This document shows positions 22,308 to 35,466 of a stretch of DNA of 64,000 nucleotides, in pieces. Each line of letters begins with the position of its first letter. The first letter of the stretch is position 1. A program made the translations under genes and the position numbers. The notes beneath the pieces are model-generated. The model was not told the origin of the DNA and did no database searches. It was given only the letters and a program-made list of their open reading frames with translations. The DNA is from Nemertoderma westbladi (lineage: Eukaryota > Xenacoelomorpha > Nemertodermatida > Nemertodermatidae). Location of the stretch: NCBI GenBank assembly GCA_032718475.1, contig JAUCBJ010002578.1, positions 1 through 64,000 of the forward strand. The letters run 5' to 3'.

Positions 22308-23858
22308 TGCTTTCTCTTCTACCCCAGATTAGAAGAACATGTTGTCCATCTAGATGAGTTCCGCAAACAACACCGGAGGACCCTCAGCCTTGTGAGAGGC
22401 TACGAAGATCAGTACTACAAGAGAGCTGAAAGAACAGACGCAGAATCGGTGCGAACCTCCAGCACCAGGACAGCAGTACATCGAAAGAGAACGAGGTCCT
22501 CTAGAAATCAGCACTCCGGCGCTAGGAGCGCGGTGTCCGGTTCAGCACACAGCTCTCAAGGGGGTCAGCCTCTCCGAGACCAGCTACGAGAACAGAAGGC
22601 ATTAGCCCTCAAAGCTCGGATGGAAGATGAGTATGTTCAACTGCGAACCGAGCAAGATATATTAGCCGCCGAAATGCAAAAACAGGAGGCTGAACAACGT
22701 GAGCGAGAGGCCAAACAGGAGACTGAACAACGTAAGCGAGAGGCTGAACAACGGGCCGAACAACACAAACAGGAGGCTGAACAACGGGCCAAACAACTCA
22801 AACAGGAGGCTGAACGACATGAACAAGAGGCCAAACAGGAAGCTGAACAACGTGAACGAGAGGCCAGACAAGAGATCGAACAACGTAAATGGGAAGCAGA
22901 AATGCGTAAACAACACGCCGAGGCCCAAGCGATTCTCACCCACAAAAAGAATGTGGATATTGCGAAACTTGAGGAATACGAAGCCGCACTTATCGAACGA
23001 GATATTCAACTATATGAGGACTGGGAAAGGGATATAGATCAGGAATATGAACCAATCCCGGTACCGGAATTAGAGAAGTCATTTACACCAACAGCGGCGA
23101 AACTACCAAAACCCGAGATCCCGCCTACCATACAGTCTACGCTATCGGCACAAGCACCGGTGTTCCATCCCCCACCGGTTACGCTTAAAAATGAGGAACC
23201 GTATTTCCCATCCAACCCCACGGCAACGAGTGTACCCAAGTACGAGCCTGAAAGGGACTCGGAACGGGACGCCACTCCTCGATCCAACAACCCGTTTACA
23301 TCCACACCACAAACCCGTAGTCACGTCATCATTAAAACTCCACCTATCATTGATCCATCGAGTATGGGAGAGAGTGCCAATAACTATAACCCTCCGAACC
23401 ACTCCAGTTCGGACGACGTCGGCATTATCCGGGCATTGGAAAACCGCCTCTCCATGCCCAAGATGGAGATCCGCACCTTCGAAGGAGATCCCGTTGATTA
23501 CCTCAGATTCAAGAAATGGTTCTTTGCACAGATTGGATCAACGGACATAGCCGACGCACAGAAACTGGTATATTTATCGCAATACCTGGGTGACAAACCA
23601 TGCCGAATCATTGCTTGTTTTGAGGGAGGTTCTCATGAAGCATACTACGACGCATGGAAAACTCTAGACAAAAGATACGGAAATACCGGGACTATAATTA
23701 ATAAAACTCTAGAGAAACTGATACAAGACGCGGGATCACTAGGGGACCCACAGAACATCCAGGAATTCTCAGATTCCATGAAGGATGCCTACTACACTCT
23801 GAAACCCTTAAATAAGGAGGACCAGGTGAACAACATTCTAAACCTCGTGGGCCTATAA
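22308..23858 (+). pseudogene. gag: BEL/Pao element C gag, 5'-truncated
   Basis: The frame is open from the junction with the LINE fragment (about 22305) and has no ATG at its start; the 5' LTR and true gag start are lost. Residues about 90-200 form a long coiled coil of E/Q/K/R heptads, followed by a proline-rich linker (about 235-340). Then comes the BEL gag core (DUF1759-like): MEIRTFEGDP-x-DYLRFKKWF, QKLVYLSQYLG, YYDAWKTLDKRYG, LEKLIQDAG. The frame ends at TAA (23856-23858) by a one-base frameshift; the homologous frame continues at about 23859 with KCVDLWRRHPD-like sequence. Gag builds the intracellular particle. Confidence 0.85.
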
Positions 23859-24867
23859 ATGCGTAGATCTCTGGCGCAGACATCCAGATCGAGATCCCAG
23901 CTTCCTCAAAATGTCGGCATTCCTGGACGATATCTCCGAAGCCATGAATGACTCGATGTTCTCGAAACAGAGTCTCGCCAAGTTGGACGCAATAGAGAGC
24001 AACTCCAGGAATAAGACACCCACTCAGAAGCCAAGATTCCGTCCTCCTCCGGTGAGCACGATGGCTATCGCCATGGCCGAGGATTCCGACGATGAAGACT
24101 ACGAGGAACCGACATCAGCCGAGGAATGGGCGTGTTATCTTGCGAATTGGGCACCCGAGAGGGAAGGCATCACAAACTCCCTTCTCTGTCTCTATTGTGG
24201 AGAGAAACATAAAGTTGAATTCTGCAGGAAGTTCCAGTTTGCCGAACTCGTCCCATGCTTCGAGGCGATTATGAAACACCGAGGATGCTTCCGGTGTCTT
24301 GGAACAGGTCACTACGTTCGGGATTGCGACCAAAGGTCGTGTTGTGCAGTTTGTAATGACCTACGTCATCATACGCTCCTCCACATCCCAGCGAACTTTG
24401 ACTTCACCACCCTCCCGTTTCGGATTGAAGCCAAGCGAAGAGGAGAAATGAACCACGTTTCTAAAGGAACCCGGACAACCCAACGGAGTGAAACCAACCC
24501 GTTTAAAATCTCCACTAACGCATCACAAGTGATGAATATCTCAGCCACGATCAACCTTATAAATCGCCGTTACATGGTCTTCGCCAAAGTAATCCCAGTA
24601 AGAATTCAGGGAGTCGGCAAATCCTTGACGACACTCGCGTTCCTTGATAACGGGTCGGATGGAACCATCATCGACCGGGATTTCCTCGAGCAACTCGGCC
24701 TAGACTATGAACCTTGCAAACGGCCCATACAAACTATCACCGACCACAGAGAGGTAGAATCCGGAGAGGTGCAACTCCAGATGGAAGGGGTAATGAAGGG
24801 CTACGAGACGGTTAAGCTGACCATCAAGAACGCCTTAGTACACACAGACCTCCGAGTGCGGTTCTGA
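23859..24867 (+). pseudogene. BEL/Pao element C zinc-knuckle and aspartic protease part
   Basis: Continuation of gag-pol in the +1 frame. Three Cys/His modules: CLYCGEKHKVEFC (about 24190), CFRCLGTGHYVRDC (about 24290) and CCAVCNDLRHHTLLH (about 24340), the usual set between BEL gag and protease. The retroviral-type protease has AFLDNGSDGTIID at about 24640: the catalytic triplet is D-N-G where D-S/T-G is usual, so activity is doubtful. An in-frame TGA at 24865-24867 separates it from pol; the frame continues directly after it. Confidence 0.8.
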
Positions 24868-27800
24868 CAATCAGCCGAGTATGCCCCCCTCATACAGCTG
24901 GACCAAGACGACGTGGATCTAAGGTGCCCGCCGTTGGATGTAAACCGCATCACCCTACTGATCGGACTTGATACACCGGAACTACACATACCCACCGGAG
25001 ATGTCGCCCGATCTATAAAGCAGGATGACGGCTTTTACGCTGAACGAACAATAATGGGATGGACACTCTGCGGCATCAAGGAAGAGACTACCGACACCTA
25101 TACATACCTTCCTAAATGTCAGATTAAAGAAAATGCAACATCCGTGGGTTATTGCTCAGCTACAGACCTCGATGAGGATTTATTTCTTAAGACCGAAAAA
25201 ACCCAGCAAGAGATGACTAAATACTTTAATCTAGAGACCCAAGAGTTCGCTGAAAAGGACGAAAACCCGTCCGAGGAGGATCAATATTGTATGGATGTCC
25301 TGGACCAGGCCACGTTCAACGACGGACACTGGTGTTCACCCATGTTATGGAAGGACCCAAGCAAACCAATGGCAAACAATGCCAACATGGCCCTTAGGCG
25401 ACTTAAGGGGATTCTACGCCGGCTGAATGACCAACCCGAGATAAAGGAGAAATATAACACCGTAATCAAGGGATATCTCGAGGATGGATTAGCAGAAATG
25501 GTACCACGGAATGAACTGCAAGGGGGTAAAAGAACATATTATATTCCAACCCACTATGTGGTAGAAGCCCGGAAGGGCGGTAAAATCCGAGTAGTTAATG
25601 ATGCCGCTGCTATGTACCAAGGCGAATCCCTGAACAGTCAGCTTTATACGGGGCCCAACATATATAGTACACTTATTGGCGTATTGATCAGGTTCAGGGA
25701 AAACCGGATAGCATTCACCTGTGACATCAAAGCCATGTTTCACCAGGTTCGTACGCTACCAAGGGACTCAGACTGTCTATGTATCCTATGGACGGATAAA
25801 ACACTAACTCAACAGGAGATTAGTCAACTTACAATGAAGGATATAGATGTAATGCGTATGATCGTCAGGATCTTCGCGAAAACGAGTTCCCTCCAACCGT
25901 CATAGAAACCATCCGACAATGCTTCTACGTGGATGATGGATGCGCCAGTGCAGATAATGTAGACGAGGCATATCGGCTAGCAATGGGGATGGTAGAATGT
26001 TTAAAGAAAGGAGGTTTCCCACTCGTGAAGTTCAGATCCCACGACAAAAAACTTATGGAAAAGTTTCCGGAGGACATCCGACTGGACAACAACAAAATGT
26101 ATTCGGAGGATGTGGAACACCGTGTACTGGAACATAGAATCAGACGAATTCATTTTCAAATTTAAACCCCTACCCAAGCCTATGACGAAAAGGGGATGTT
26201 TGTCGATAAAAAGCGCAATCTTTGACCCACTAAATTTCATATCTCCGGTAACCTTGGCCGGAATGAACCTGATTAAGGAAATATGGATAGAAGGACTGGG
26301 ATGGGATGAAGAACTCCCCCCACACCTCAGCGTCAAATGGAGAAAATGGACGGAACAGCTCGAACACCTACATCTTATGCGGATCCCTTGACCGTTCTTC
26401 CTCGATAAACTACCCACCGATATCTTCCAGCTCCATACCTTCTCGGATGCTTCGAATACCGAAATCGGCGTGGTCACCTTCTTACGAAGACTAGGCAACG
26501 ATGGAAACAGCGATACGAGCTTTTTATTTTCTAAAGCTAAGACAGTATCCGGGGAATTCGTAGCAACGATTCCAAGACTCGAGCTACAGGCTGCAGTATG
26601 GACAGTGAGACAGAACCGCATGGTCATGCGGAACCTACGAATCCCCATCGAATCTCAACACTTCTGGGTCGATTCGAGTATCGTTCTCTACTATCTCCAC
26701 TCTCCATCCCGACGTCACACTACGTTTGTTGCGAACCGAGCCACGGAGATAAAACAGTGTACCGGCCGAGAACAGTGGCACCACGTAAACGGGAAAGAAA
26801 ATCCAGCGGACTTATCAAGCCGAGGAGCCACCCCAAAACAACTCGGTAAAAGTAAACTCTGGCTTACAGGCCCGGAATTCCTACAACAGCCACAATTAAC
26901 ATGGAGTACCCGATTCGACCCTAAACTCAATAGCGGAAAATACTCCGAGGACGACAAAGAGATCCGTAAAGTCCATAGAAGCAACGCAATGGAAATTTAT
27001 AGTTTTCTGACTGAGCCTGCAAAGGACTCGGGCAGGCACTATAATGTTGCGACGATCATTCAACCAGCAGCGTCTTTACATCTGTTAATCGAGCGAACTT
27101 CATCAATGAGACGGCTCATCCACCACGTTATAACCCTTCGCAACTTTCTACGGTGGAAAGACAACAAGCCGATAGTTCAACGGAGTATACAAGAACTCAT
27201 TATCGCAGAGAAGTGTATCGTTGGATATGTCCAGAGAGAAAGTTTCCCCGATGAGTGGGAACAACTCAGTGCAGGCAAGACCTTGAAACCGGACAGCCCA
27301 GTCTACCAACTGAGACCAATGATGGGAGAGGACTGACTGATCCGACTGAATACCCAGATGGCAAACGCCCCAGTCGAATATGAGGGTAAATACCCGGCGC
27401 TTCTGCCCGGAACTTCGACACTAGCCAAGCTATTAATTCAACAATGTCACGAGGAAAACCATCACGCAGGACAGAACTGGATTATAGCTAATATAAGACA
27501 AAGATATTGGATCACCCACATCCAGCCACTGATCCGGAAAGTGTTGAAACGTTGCTTTACCTGCAGAAGATATATAGCGCCACCACTCACACAAAAGATG
27601 GCCGACTTACCAGCCACCCGTTTACAGCCCGATTCCCCACCGTTCTACGTCACCGGAGTGGACTGTTTCGGACCATTTACGGTCATCGAACGACGATCCA
27701 ACATCAAATGCTGGGGAGCCATTTTCACCTGCCTTAGGTCTAGAGCAATCTACCTAGACATTGTGGTAAACCTTACGCAACACGCATTCATCAACGCTCT

Positions 27801-28620
27801 GCGTAGGTTCGTGGCGAACAATGGGACATGTCGTCACATGTACTCCGATAATGGTACAAACTTTGTGGGAGGAGAAAGAGAACTTAGAGAGGCGATCGAG
27901 GGATGGTTTACCGATAACACCGCATCCCAAGTCTGGAAGGAACACCAGATACAGTGGCATTTCCAGACACCATTAGCACCCCATACGAGCAGGGTATGGG
28001 AGAAACTGATCGACTTAGTAAAATGATCCATGCGTGTCGCACTAGGAGACACCCGGGTAACCCATGACACCCTCCGCACAACATTCTGCGAGATCACGGC
28101 TACCCTGAACAACCGGTCCATTGTCCCTATCCGCGACGACCCCACAGACCTGGAGCCCCTCACTCCTAACCACCTACTGGGGAGACCCAAAACTCATGTT
28201 CTCCCAGAGACAATGTTTCCGGATCCCAACGATATCGCGAGACATACAAATTGGAAGAAGGCCCAAGCGTTGGCAGCGCATTGGTGGAGAATCTGGGCCC
28301 AGGAGTACCTCATAACCCTCCGGACCAGGAGGAAGTGGAACAACACCTACAGGAATGTCACAGTTGGCGACATGGTATTAGTAAAAGAAGATCTCAAAGA
28401 CCGCGTCCACTGGCCTGTGGCGCGAGTCGCGGCAATACATCCGAGCAAAGACGGACTTGCGAGGACTGTGACGATACGAACGGCAAAGGGCCACTACCAA
28501 CGCCCTATCCAGAGGCTGTGCCTTCACGAAGGCAATGACAGTGGTGACTCTACGAGAGGTGATAAAATCCCTACTCCGGATCCTGCTGCAGACATTGGTG
28601 ACAATGACAAATGCGTTTAA
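24868..28620 (+). pseudogene. pol: BEL/Pao element C pol: RT, RNase H, integrase
   Basis: Post-protease linker LLIGLDTPEL; RT with TYYIPTHYVVE, IRVVNDAAAMYQG, FTCDIKAMFHQV and FYVDDG (about 25925); RNase H with TFSDAS, PRLELQAAV, FWVDSSIVL, NPADLSSRGA; integrase with an intact H-x-H/C-x2-C zinc region (CHEENHHAG, CFTC), catalytic D (VDCFGP), D (YSDNGTNF) and E (VWEKLI); C-terminal domain with GDMVLVKEDL and RPIQRLCLHEG. Defects: about 60 bp of the RT between RIF and the YVDD box are missing (near 25875) with a frame change; a frameshift near 26105; in-frame TGA stops at 26389, 27334 and 28022. From 26110 to 28620 the frame is otherwise one. This copy is dead but moderately young. Confidence 0.88.
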
Positions 28621-29795
28621 ATGCTGTTGACAAACTTCTTTAAACTGTGATTTATCGACAATGATAATGGACCCCCCTTAAACCAACTGTAACCACGCAA
28701 TGGTATTTGTGTTTCCTCGTGTGTTATGTGGAGTCCAGCGTCACCCTGCATATGTTTCGACTGACGCAGGGTCGTTTATGTATCGTTTACCCTGATTTTG
28801 GTCATCGGGACCAATGGCATTGGATTATTGGAAATGGTAAAGATTTGAAGTGGAATTCATTGTATTCATTGCAGTATGTTATGTTGTCCGTTGCGTGCGC
28901 AGTTCGGGGCGTAGGCGGGGTAACTAGTCCAGCTGTAGATCCCGGATTGCCGCGCAACACCCCCTCTATCCCGTTATTCTGGTGGGTCCATGGTGCATCC
29001 ACATGACTTTGTCGATAGAGGTTTTATGTTCTCAGTCGCGTTATTCTGGTGGGACCATTGCGTGGATTTTGGGGCGTAGGCGGTGTAACTAGTCCAGCTG
29101 TAGATCCCAGAATGTTGCGTAACCCCATCCCACATGACTTCGTCGGCTGAGCTTTATGTTGTTGGAAGTGTTATTCTGGTGGGTCCCTGGTGCACTCCAC
29201 GTGACTTCACTTCCAGCGTCTTCATTGTCCGTTACGTGCGCAGTTTGGGGCGTAGGCGGTGTAACTAGCCCAGCTGTAGATCCCAGATTGCCGCGTAACA
29301 CCCCTTCCACAACGAAAATTTACCAAAGAAGATGATTGAATGTAGTTGGAAAAGATGAAAAGAAACAGACGACATTACTATAAACCGAATGATGACGCGT
29401 ATGATGATGAAAATGTAATGATGCGCACCCTGGTGCTGCGCTTATAACAAATGATGATAGCCGGGGGGCTATAAACCCAATGATGATGTAGAAATAAATG
29501 AAATGTGAAATGAAATAATAATGAGAAATAAAAAAGACCAAAAAATGTATAAAATGTCTAAAGAAAAGAATTGGAAAAAAGAAAAGGACATAAAAAGTCA
29601 AAACTGGTTGGATATTAATGTATAGCTATAGTAACTGTAAATGCTGAATGTATTAGCAATAAGATGATAGATGCCTATATAGCAATGTTATTTAATAAAC
29701 TGAATTAAATAAAAAACTGAATTATTCTGCAATCACTATAGTTTCAGACTTTCTGGGCTTATAATTAACTGATCTAATTTGTAACGGACATAATC
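28621..29795 (+). repeat. Non-coding 3' region of element C with a triplicated block
   Basis: The block ggcgtaggcgg-gtaactagtccagctgtagatccc occurs three times (about 28910, 29070, 29250), about 163 and 180 bp apart, each followed by ttattctggtggg. 29350-29760 is A-rich with several AATAAA signals (around 29690-29715). It may hold the LTR of element C, but I could not match it to a second copy. Confidence 0.55.
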
Positions 29796-29801
29796 GTAAA
29801 T

Positions 29802-31144
29802 ATGGACCCAAATCGACAAATTATCGGCGAATTACGTAATACGATAGATCTACTGGAATATCCGCAACCTGGATCCCCTAACTTTGATACGAATTGGAAC
29901 GCCCTGATAAATGAGAATGTGCGAGTCGTTAAATTCACCGGGCGAGAGGGTCCGGATTCACGGAACCTACGAGAGCTCCGGTTGTCCGATGCAAGTACGA
30001 GACTGAAAAGAACTCGGAACGCAAAGGCAACCGGAGGGGACGAGTCGTCAGTCTGGGAAACGTTCCGGCAAAGCGTCTACAAATCCCGATGTTTGATATA
30101 CGACAACGAGGGAAATGCGACGCCCACCTCGAAAGCGATTACGTTGGCGCGATGTCAAAGTTTCATCGACGACAAGAATACGTACCTCGCCCACTGGGAA
30201 AACCTGTCGGAGTGTACGGCGACGCTATGAGAGGAACATATATCGATCATCCAGAATCGCGACGACTACCAGGAAAAGTACGGGGCGAAAGAATACGGTC
30301 GATCCTTGGTCGTCGTCCTCGGAACCCTGGACAGTTTGGTATTGGTGTGTCGAATATTCCCGACACCCAGACAGGAAGTGCAGGTAGCCGGAGCGATCTG
30401 GTTACTACCTCCTGAAATCCAAAAGATCCTCTTCGACTTCGACGTCATTAAAATTGGGTCGGATATAAAAGCGGACATCCGGAACGACTACGCGAACGCT
30501 CCTTTAGGAAGAGACCGTCGAGACAACCTCAACGCCCTTAGTCATTGCGTCGACACCCAAATGCTATTAGCCTGGTTACGATTCGCCGAGTTCATGCAAG
30601 GTTTCCGCGAGGTGAGACCGACGAAATCCGGGATCGGCTACCTCGCCGTGCTAAATAGCGGCATCGACTTCAAACCTCAGAAACTCCGGGATTATAATAA
30701 AATATATGGTGGATACCCGGGATTAGAAATAAAGAGCGAGCGAGAGGGTCGATAGAAGGACGTTGAGAGAAAGTGGACGATACACCAAAGGTGGGAGAAT
30801 CCGGATCGACGGAGCTACATCTACGTCGTTATGGAATCATACACTGTCGCTAAGTTTATCTGTAAAACTCTCGATAACCTCATTACGGCGGTTCCTCTTT
30901 CCTTCGTCGACTACGACTGGAACGAGGTTATAAACCACGCGTTTAAAGCAACACCGAGTTGGAAAGACGAACCGATATGATCCCGATGCCATCGAAAGGA
31001 AGAGCCGCCAGGAGACAAGCCGAAGCGTTGCTCACGATGGATGTTGACGCTCCCCTTCCAGCTCTAGCGATCGACGAGAGTCGATCGTGGACTGGGGACG
31101 ATTTATGGGCGAATATTGGGGCGACTTACAGGGTACGGGAATAA
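29802..31144 (+). pseudogene. ORF3-like gene after element C, exonuclease-like, broken
   Basis: Starts at ATG 29802. One frame runs to about 30970 with TGA at 30228 and TAG at 30753; the last part (30959-31144, ending TAA at 31142-31144) is in another frame. Two stretches look like a DEDD 3'-5' exonuclease fold: VVVLGTLDSLVLVC followed by LPPEIQKILFDFDVIKIGSDIKADI-type sequence (positions 30390-30480), and CVDTQMLLAWLRFAE (about 30545), ending with a GIGYLAVLNSGI helix. The first catalytic D-x-E is not convincing, so this is a resemblance only. No signal peptide or membrane segment is visible, so it is not env-like. It lies on the same strand as pol and could be a third ORF of element C or an unrelated gene. 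Confidence 0.45.
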
Positions 31145-31149
31145 TTTCA

Positions 31150-32060
31150 TATTTATAAGGGCCAGGGGTGGGAGGCAAAGTTAAGCAGTATTCAGGTTAG
31201 CCTGAGTACTATTAGGCCCTGGCCAACTTCCTGCTGCCTGTAGAGGTGGATTTGGTAACGCGCCAGGCCTAAAGGACAAGGACTGCCCTTAGCGGCCCCT
31301 GGCCAACAGCAGTTATTACGAGCCTGAAAAGGACATCGGAAAGTCTGCTGCTTGTGCCAGGGATTCGCGACGGGAAACGACAGCCCCCTTAGCTAAGCCG
31401 TACTGGTTCTCGATGACCGATCCCTTCGGGGTTCGCGAGGGGTGGGACGGACATGCGAAAGGGTGGCCGACTTACAGAGGAAGGGTTTGACGAGGACTGC
31501 CCTTAGTGGTCTCTGGTCAACAGCAGTTATTACGAGCCTGAAAAGGACATCGGAAAGTCTGCTGCTTGTGCCAGGGAACTGCGACGGGAACCGACAACAG
31601 ACCCCTTAGCTAAGCCGTACTGGTTCTCGATGACCAATCCCTTCGGGGTTCGTGAGGGGTGGGACGGACATGCGACGGGGTCGAAAGACAAAGGACTGGA
31701 CGCTACTGGCCTACCGACTGTTTGGAGCAGTTTCTCGGCTGCCGAAGCGACTACGAGCCTGAATAAGGACTCGAAAAGCCTAGGTGGTTGGGTCTCTGCG
31801 ATGAACCGATGGACCCCTAGCCAAGCCGTACTGGTTCTCGATGATCGATCCCTTCGGGGATCGGGAGGGGTGGGGTGGATACGCGAACGGGTCCACCGAC
31901 ATGACAGACTCCTAGCCAAGCCGTACTGGTTCTCGATGATCGATCCCTTCGGGGTTCGGGAGGGGTGGAATGGACACGCGACAGGGTCGACCGACACCGA
32001 CACCACGGCACTAAGACTAGGACCGGGGGAAAATCTGGGGAACATTAGTTAGGCTAAAAT
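31150..32060 (+). repeat. GC-rich tandem repeat region
   Basis: The segment aagccgtactggttctcgat with following gatcccttcgggg hairpin and ggggtgg occurs at about 31395, 31612, 31823 and 31917. A larger unit of about 216 bp (ctgcccttag, cagcagttattacgagcctg, aaagtctgctgcttgtgcc) is repeated at 31280-31500 and 31495-31710. Composition is much more GC-rich than the flanks. No gene; it may be the 3' region of the preceding retroelement. Confidence 0.7.
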
Positions 32061-32359
32061 CTGAGCGAACAGTGGGTAATTAAATAATATACTGTAAGGA
32101 TTTATATTGTCGTGTATAATTATTGTGAATATTTGGTGTATATTGATTTTGGGAAGCCCAATTTATTCTCAATCAGGGTTCAGTGAGATTAACTACATTA
32201 AAGAATATCCAACCAATGCAGCTTTTTCTCAACCGCAATCTTGCATCTAAGAAATTATTCCTTCTCCACAATCAATATCCGGTGACTGGCCGGGATTCCG
32301 TGGTCTGTAAAATTCCACCTCCAGCATCGGCGTTTTCCCCCATGGTGTCAGGATAACGG
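32061..32359. other. Spacer, nothing recognised
   Basis: AT-rich; no repeat or ORF of note. Confidence 0.35.
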
Positions 32360-33430
32360 CAACACATAGTACCGAGAGAGTTAGAGGTTGTGGGCACCAA
32401 AAGCGCCATGTAGAAAGAGAGGGAGTGTGGTATGTAGATTTACCATGAGAAGTAGTAGCAGAGGGGTTGTGGGCACCGGAAGCGCCACGTAGAAAGAGAG
32501 TAGAGGGGTTGTGGGCACCAAAAGCGCCATGTAGAAAGAGAGTAGAGGGTATGGTATATTGGTATACCATAGAGCTAGTAGCAGGGGGGTTGTGGGCACC
32601 AAAAGCACCACGTACTGAGAGAGTGAATGGTGTGGTATGTAGGTATTAGGTAGTAGCATTTTGTAGGTAGTAGCAGTATTAGGGTACATAGTACCGTTAG
32701 AGTTAGTAGAGTTAGTGGAGTTAGTAGAGTTAATAGAGTTAGTAGTAAGAGAGTTATATAGTAAGTAGAAGGGTAAGAAGTAAGTAGCGAGTGCGAGGTA
32801 GATAGGATAATAGCACAGACAGGGGTAAGACTGAGGAAAACTGGCACTTTGGGAGTGGTAGAGAACACAGGACATTGTGGAGCAGTGGGGATGGGCCAGC
32901 TCATGGGCCTTGTCTGCCACAAGCCAATGGACTGGGGCAAGATCCGGGGGGAGCATGGAGCGGGCACAGGACATTGCGAAGCAGTGGCGATGGGGCCAGC
33001 TCATGAGGCTTGTCTTCCACAAGCCGATGGACTGGGTTAAGTTCCGAGAGGAGTATGAGGGAAGTATGGAGAGGAGGTGTTGGTGCGTGAGGAAGTGAGA
33101 GGAGTGCGATTCAAGTGTGGGGAGCGAGCAGGGAGAGAGGAAGAGTAAGGGAGAGAGAGGTTGAGAGTAAGATTAGGAGTGAGAGTTTTTGAAAATTGTG
33201 TGAAGAGTCCACAATTGTCTGAAACGGAGACGTCAGATACCTTGGTGCAACATAGGTTGAGATTGCACCAAAGAGGGGTAGCAACATCATACCCAGAGGG
33301 AGCGGCCTGGAAAGCCGACTCCGAGAAAAGAACTCCACCCCACACCCGATAGTAGATTGGGTTCCAGCGAAATTGAAGCGCACTTGTGGTTGATGCTATC
33401 TTCTCACTGGGAAGATAGCATGGGGGGGAG
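32360..33430 (+). mobile_element. 3' noncoding region of a second family-A BEL/Pao copy
   Basis: Collinear with 1-937: ttgtgggcaccnnaagcgcca units (here four times between 32387 and 32620), gttagtagagtta tracts, the block around 32820-33060, and a hairpin (33395-33403 with 33411-33419) before a purine tract at 33420-33430. It has no coding part, so it is a truncated copy. Confidence 0.75.
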
Positions 33431-34105
33431 TGTAAGCGGATTCAATTCCGCCTCATTACCCACCAATAAATGGGATAGTGGCCTTTTCAGCAATATGTTG
33501 GAGATACGAGATTAGCAATATTAATCTCGTATCACAACCAACATTTGGGGGGGCAACACAAGCCCCGAAGCCACGCACAAAGGAAGGTTAGAGGTCAAAC
33601 CACCTCGGAGGGGACACAGCTAGTAGAGGCTAGCAGCAGAGGGGAAACACTCCCAGAGAGTGCGAGGGTGACAAGTAGGATATTAGCCAATAGGGGGGAG
33701 GAAGGCACGTGATAGGGCACAGAAGAGCATCCATTAGGTAACAGGCCAAAGTAGCGTAGGAGGTAAAGCAATATTGGTATATCAATCATATATTACCTCT
33801 CGTTACCGATTTGTGATTCAGTTAGTTAGTTACCCAGTTTTAGTGCAGACCGGTAACATTGTTTCACCGTCACCAATATTGGCTATCAGTCATATATTAC
33901 TATAACCGGTATCAATCATGAACACTTATCTGCCATCATATATTATCGTGCTATTATTATACATATTACAAGGCCAAGAAACAACATCAAAACACTTTGA
34001 ACATTTTTCTCCAACGGCCTCGGCCAAGCTACCAGTAACACCATCTTAAAGCCTGCGGTGACGCGTATAGCAACCTACCCAGTTGGGATCTCTGATCCCG
34101 TCACA
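33431..34105 (+). repeat. 3' LTR of the second family-A copy
   Basis: 675 bp, TGTAAGCGG to TCCCGTCACA. Conserved terminal and internal hairpins (33503-33514 with 33522-33533). Matches 938-1581. Confidence 0.75.
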
Positions 34106-35427
34106 ACACTATATTCTAGGACATGGTGTATACGTGTATAAATCACTATAAGATTGAAGAATAACTGTGGTGTAACAGGTGTAATATCGCAGGATACACT
34201 TTTATCAATCGCTTGAAGCTAAAGAATGAAAGCGAAAATAAAAATTCTGGCTCACCCAGGAAGGTGGAGGGGCGTGAAACTATCTCAGTTTCAAATTTCA
34301 TGCAATCCCATTACGTTTTGTAAAAAAAAATTTTTTTGAAGGGGGTGGGGGGGGGGGGGGGGTGTGGTATGCACCTGACTAACGACACTGCTGTATATTC
34401 CACGACATGGTGTATTTGAGTCCAATGAAAATTCTCGAATACATAATAGTACCTAAGGTTTTTTTTGTTCTACAACGTAAATTTCACCTTCTGGGGAATG
34501 TTAGCTATTATTTTTTATTATGGTAGCTAGTGTTTTTAAAGGTAGCTAGTGATCTTAAAATTACAAGAGAAAATTTGTAGTGCCCCTTTTATTTAGACAA
34601 TTTCCATATCATCAATATCTTCTCGAAATGACTAATAAAAATATAAATATATCTAGAAATTTTTTGGATACTTTGTTCGTTTGGAATTTTTTTTGAAAGA
34701 TAGCCATAATGCCATAATATTATTTTATTCCAAAATTGTAACATTACTCAATGCCGTTAGTATTAACAGCGAGTTGTTATTTAGCACTTTACAACTTTAG
34801 ATGACATTACAGCATTAGCATTGTATTGGCCTGTACATTTACATGCTTAGATATAGGCGTTCAAAGATTGCAAGAATTATCGTTTGCTAGATGCCATTTA
34901 TTCTGTTTAATAAATAGACAACGTTCTAGAACATTTTGTTTAAGTATGAATAGCTACGCAATAAAGATATTGGATAGGAATACCGCTGTTGCCCACCAAC
35001 TCATAAAATAAATAACACGTTCTAGAATTTTGTGTATTTATTAAATGGCCTGCAGCGAACAATAGTTCTTGCAATATTTGAACGCCTATATCTCAGCTGC
35101 TTGTATCTCAACGAAATTCAGATATTGTTACATATTTTGAATCCTTGCAACGCAAGATTTCCAATGATATGAAAAAATTACGAATAATGAGATGAATGGC
35201 CACGATACGGAAGGTGCGATTTCGCAAAAGGCACGTTTTTAAAATGCCAATAAAAAAATTAAAAGGCAAACTCTAAAATTCCGGCTTCTTGGGGTCAACG
35301 ACGGTGAGTGGAACTAGTTGTGTTTTAAATTTCAAGCAATATGGTAAAGAATTCTATAAAAATCTGGAGGGGGGGGGGGGGGGGGGGGGTGGGTTCGTGT
35401 CATCAGAAAATGACACTATATTTCGGT
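34106..35427 (+). repeat. Hairpin/poly-G repeats, copies 2 and 3
   Basis: 34150-34430 and 34800-35440 share the motif chain cacactata-ttc-catggtgta and a poly-G run (34340-34362; 35369-35391). Copy 3 contains a large imperfect palindrome: about 34845-34935 returns inverted at 35005-35095 (atataggcgttcaaa, attgcaagaa, ttctagaac). No coding content. Confidence 0.6.
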
Positions 35428-35466
35428 TCATGGTGTAATTTGTGCAGTTTCTATCACTTATAATGT
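35428..35466 (+). repeat. Left target-site duplication of the LINE (39 bp)
   Basis: Identical to 38492-38530. It starts tcatggtgta and ends cttataatgt. Confidence 0.9.
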
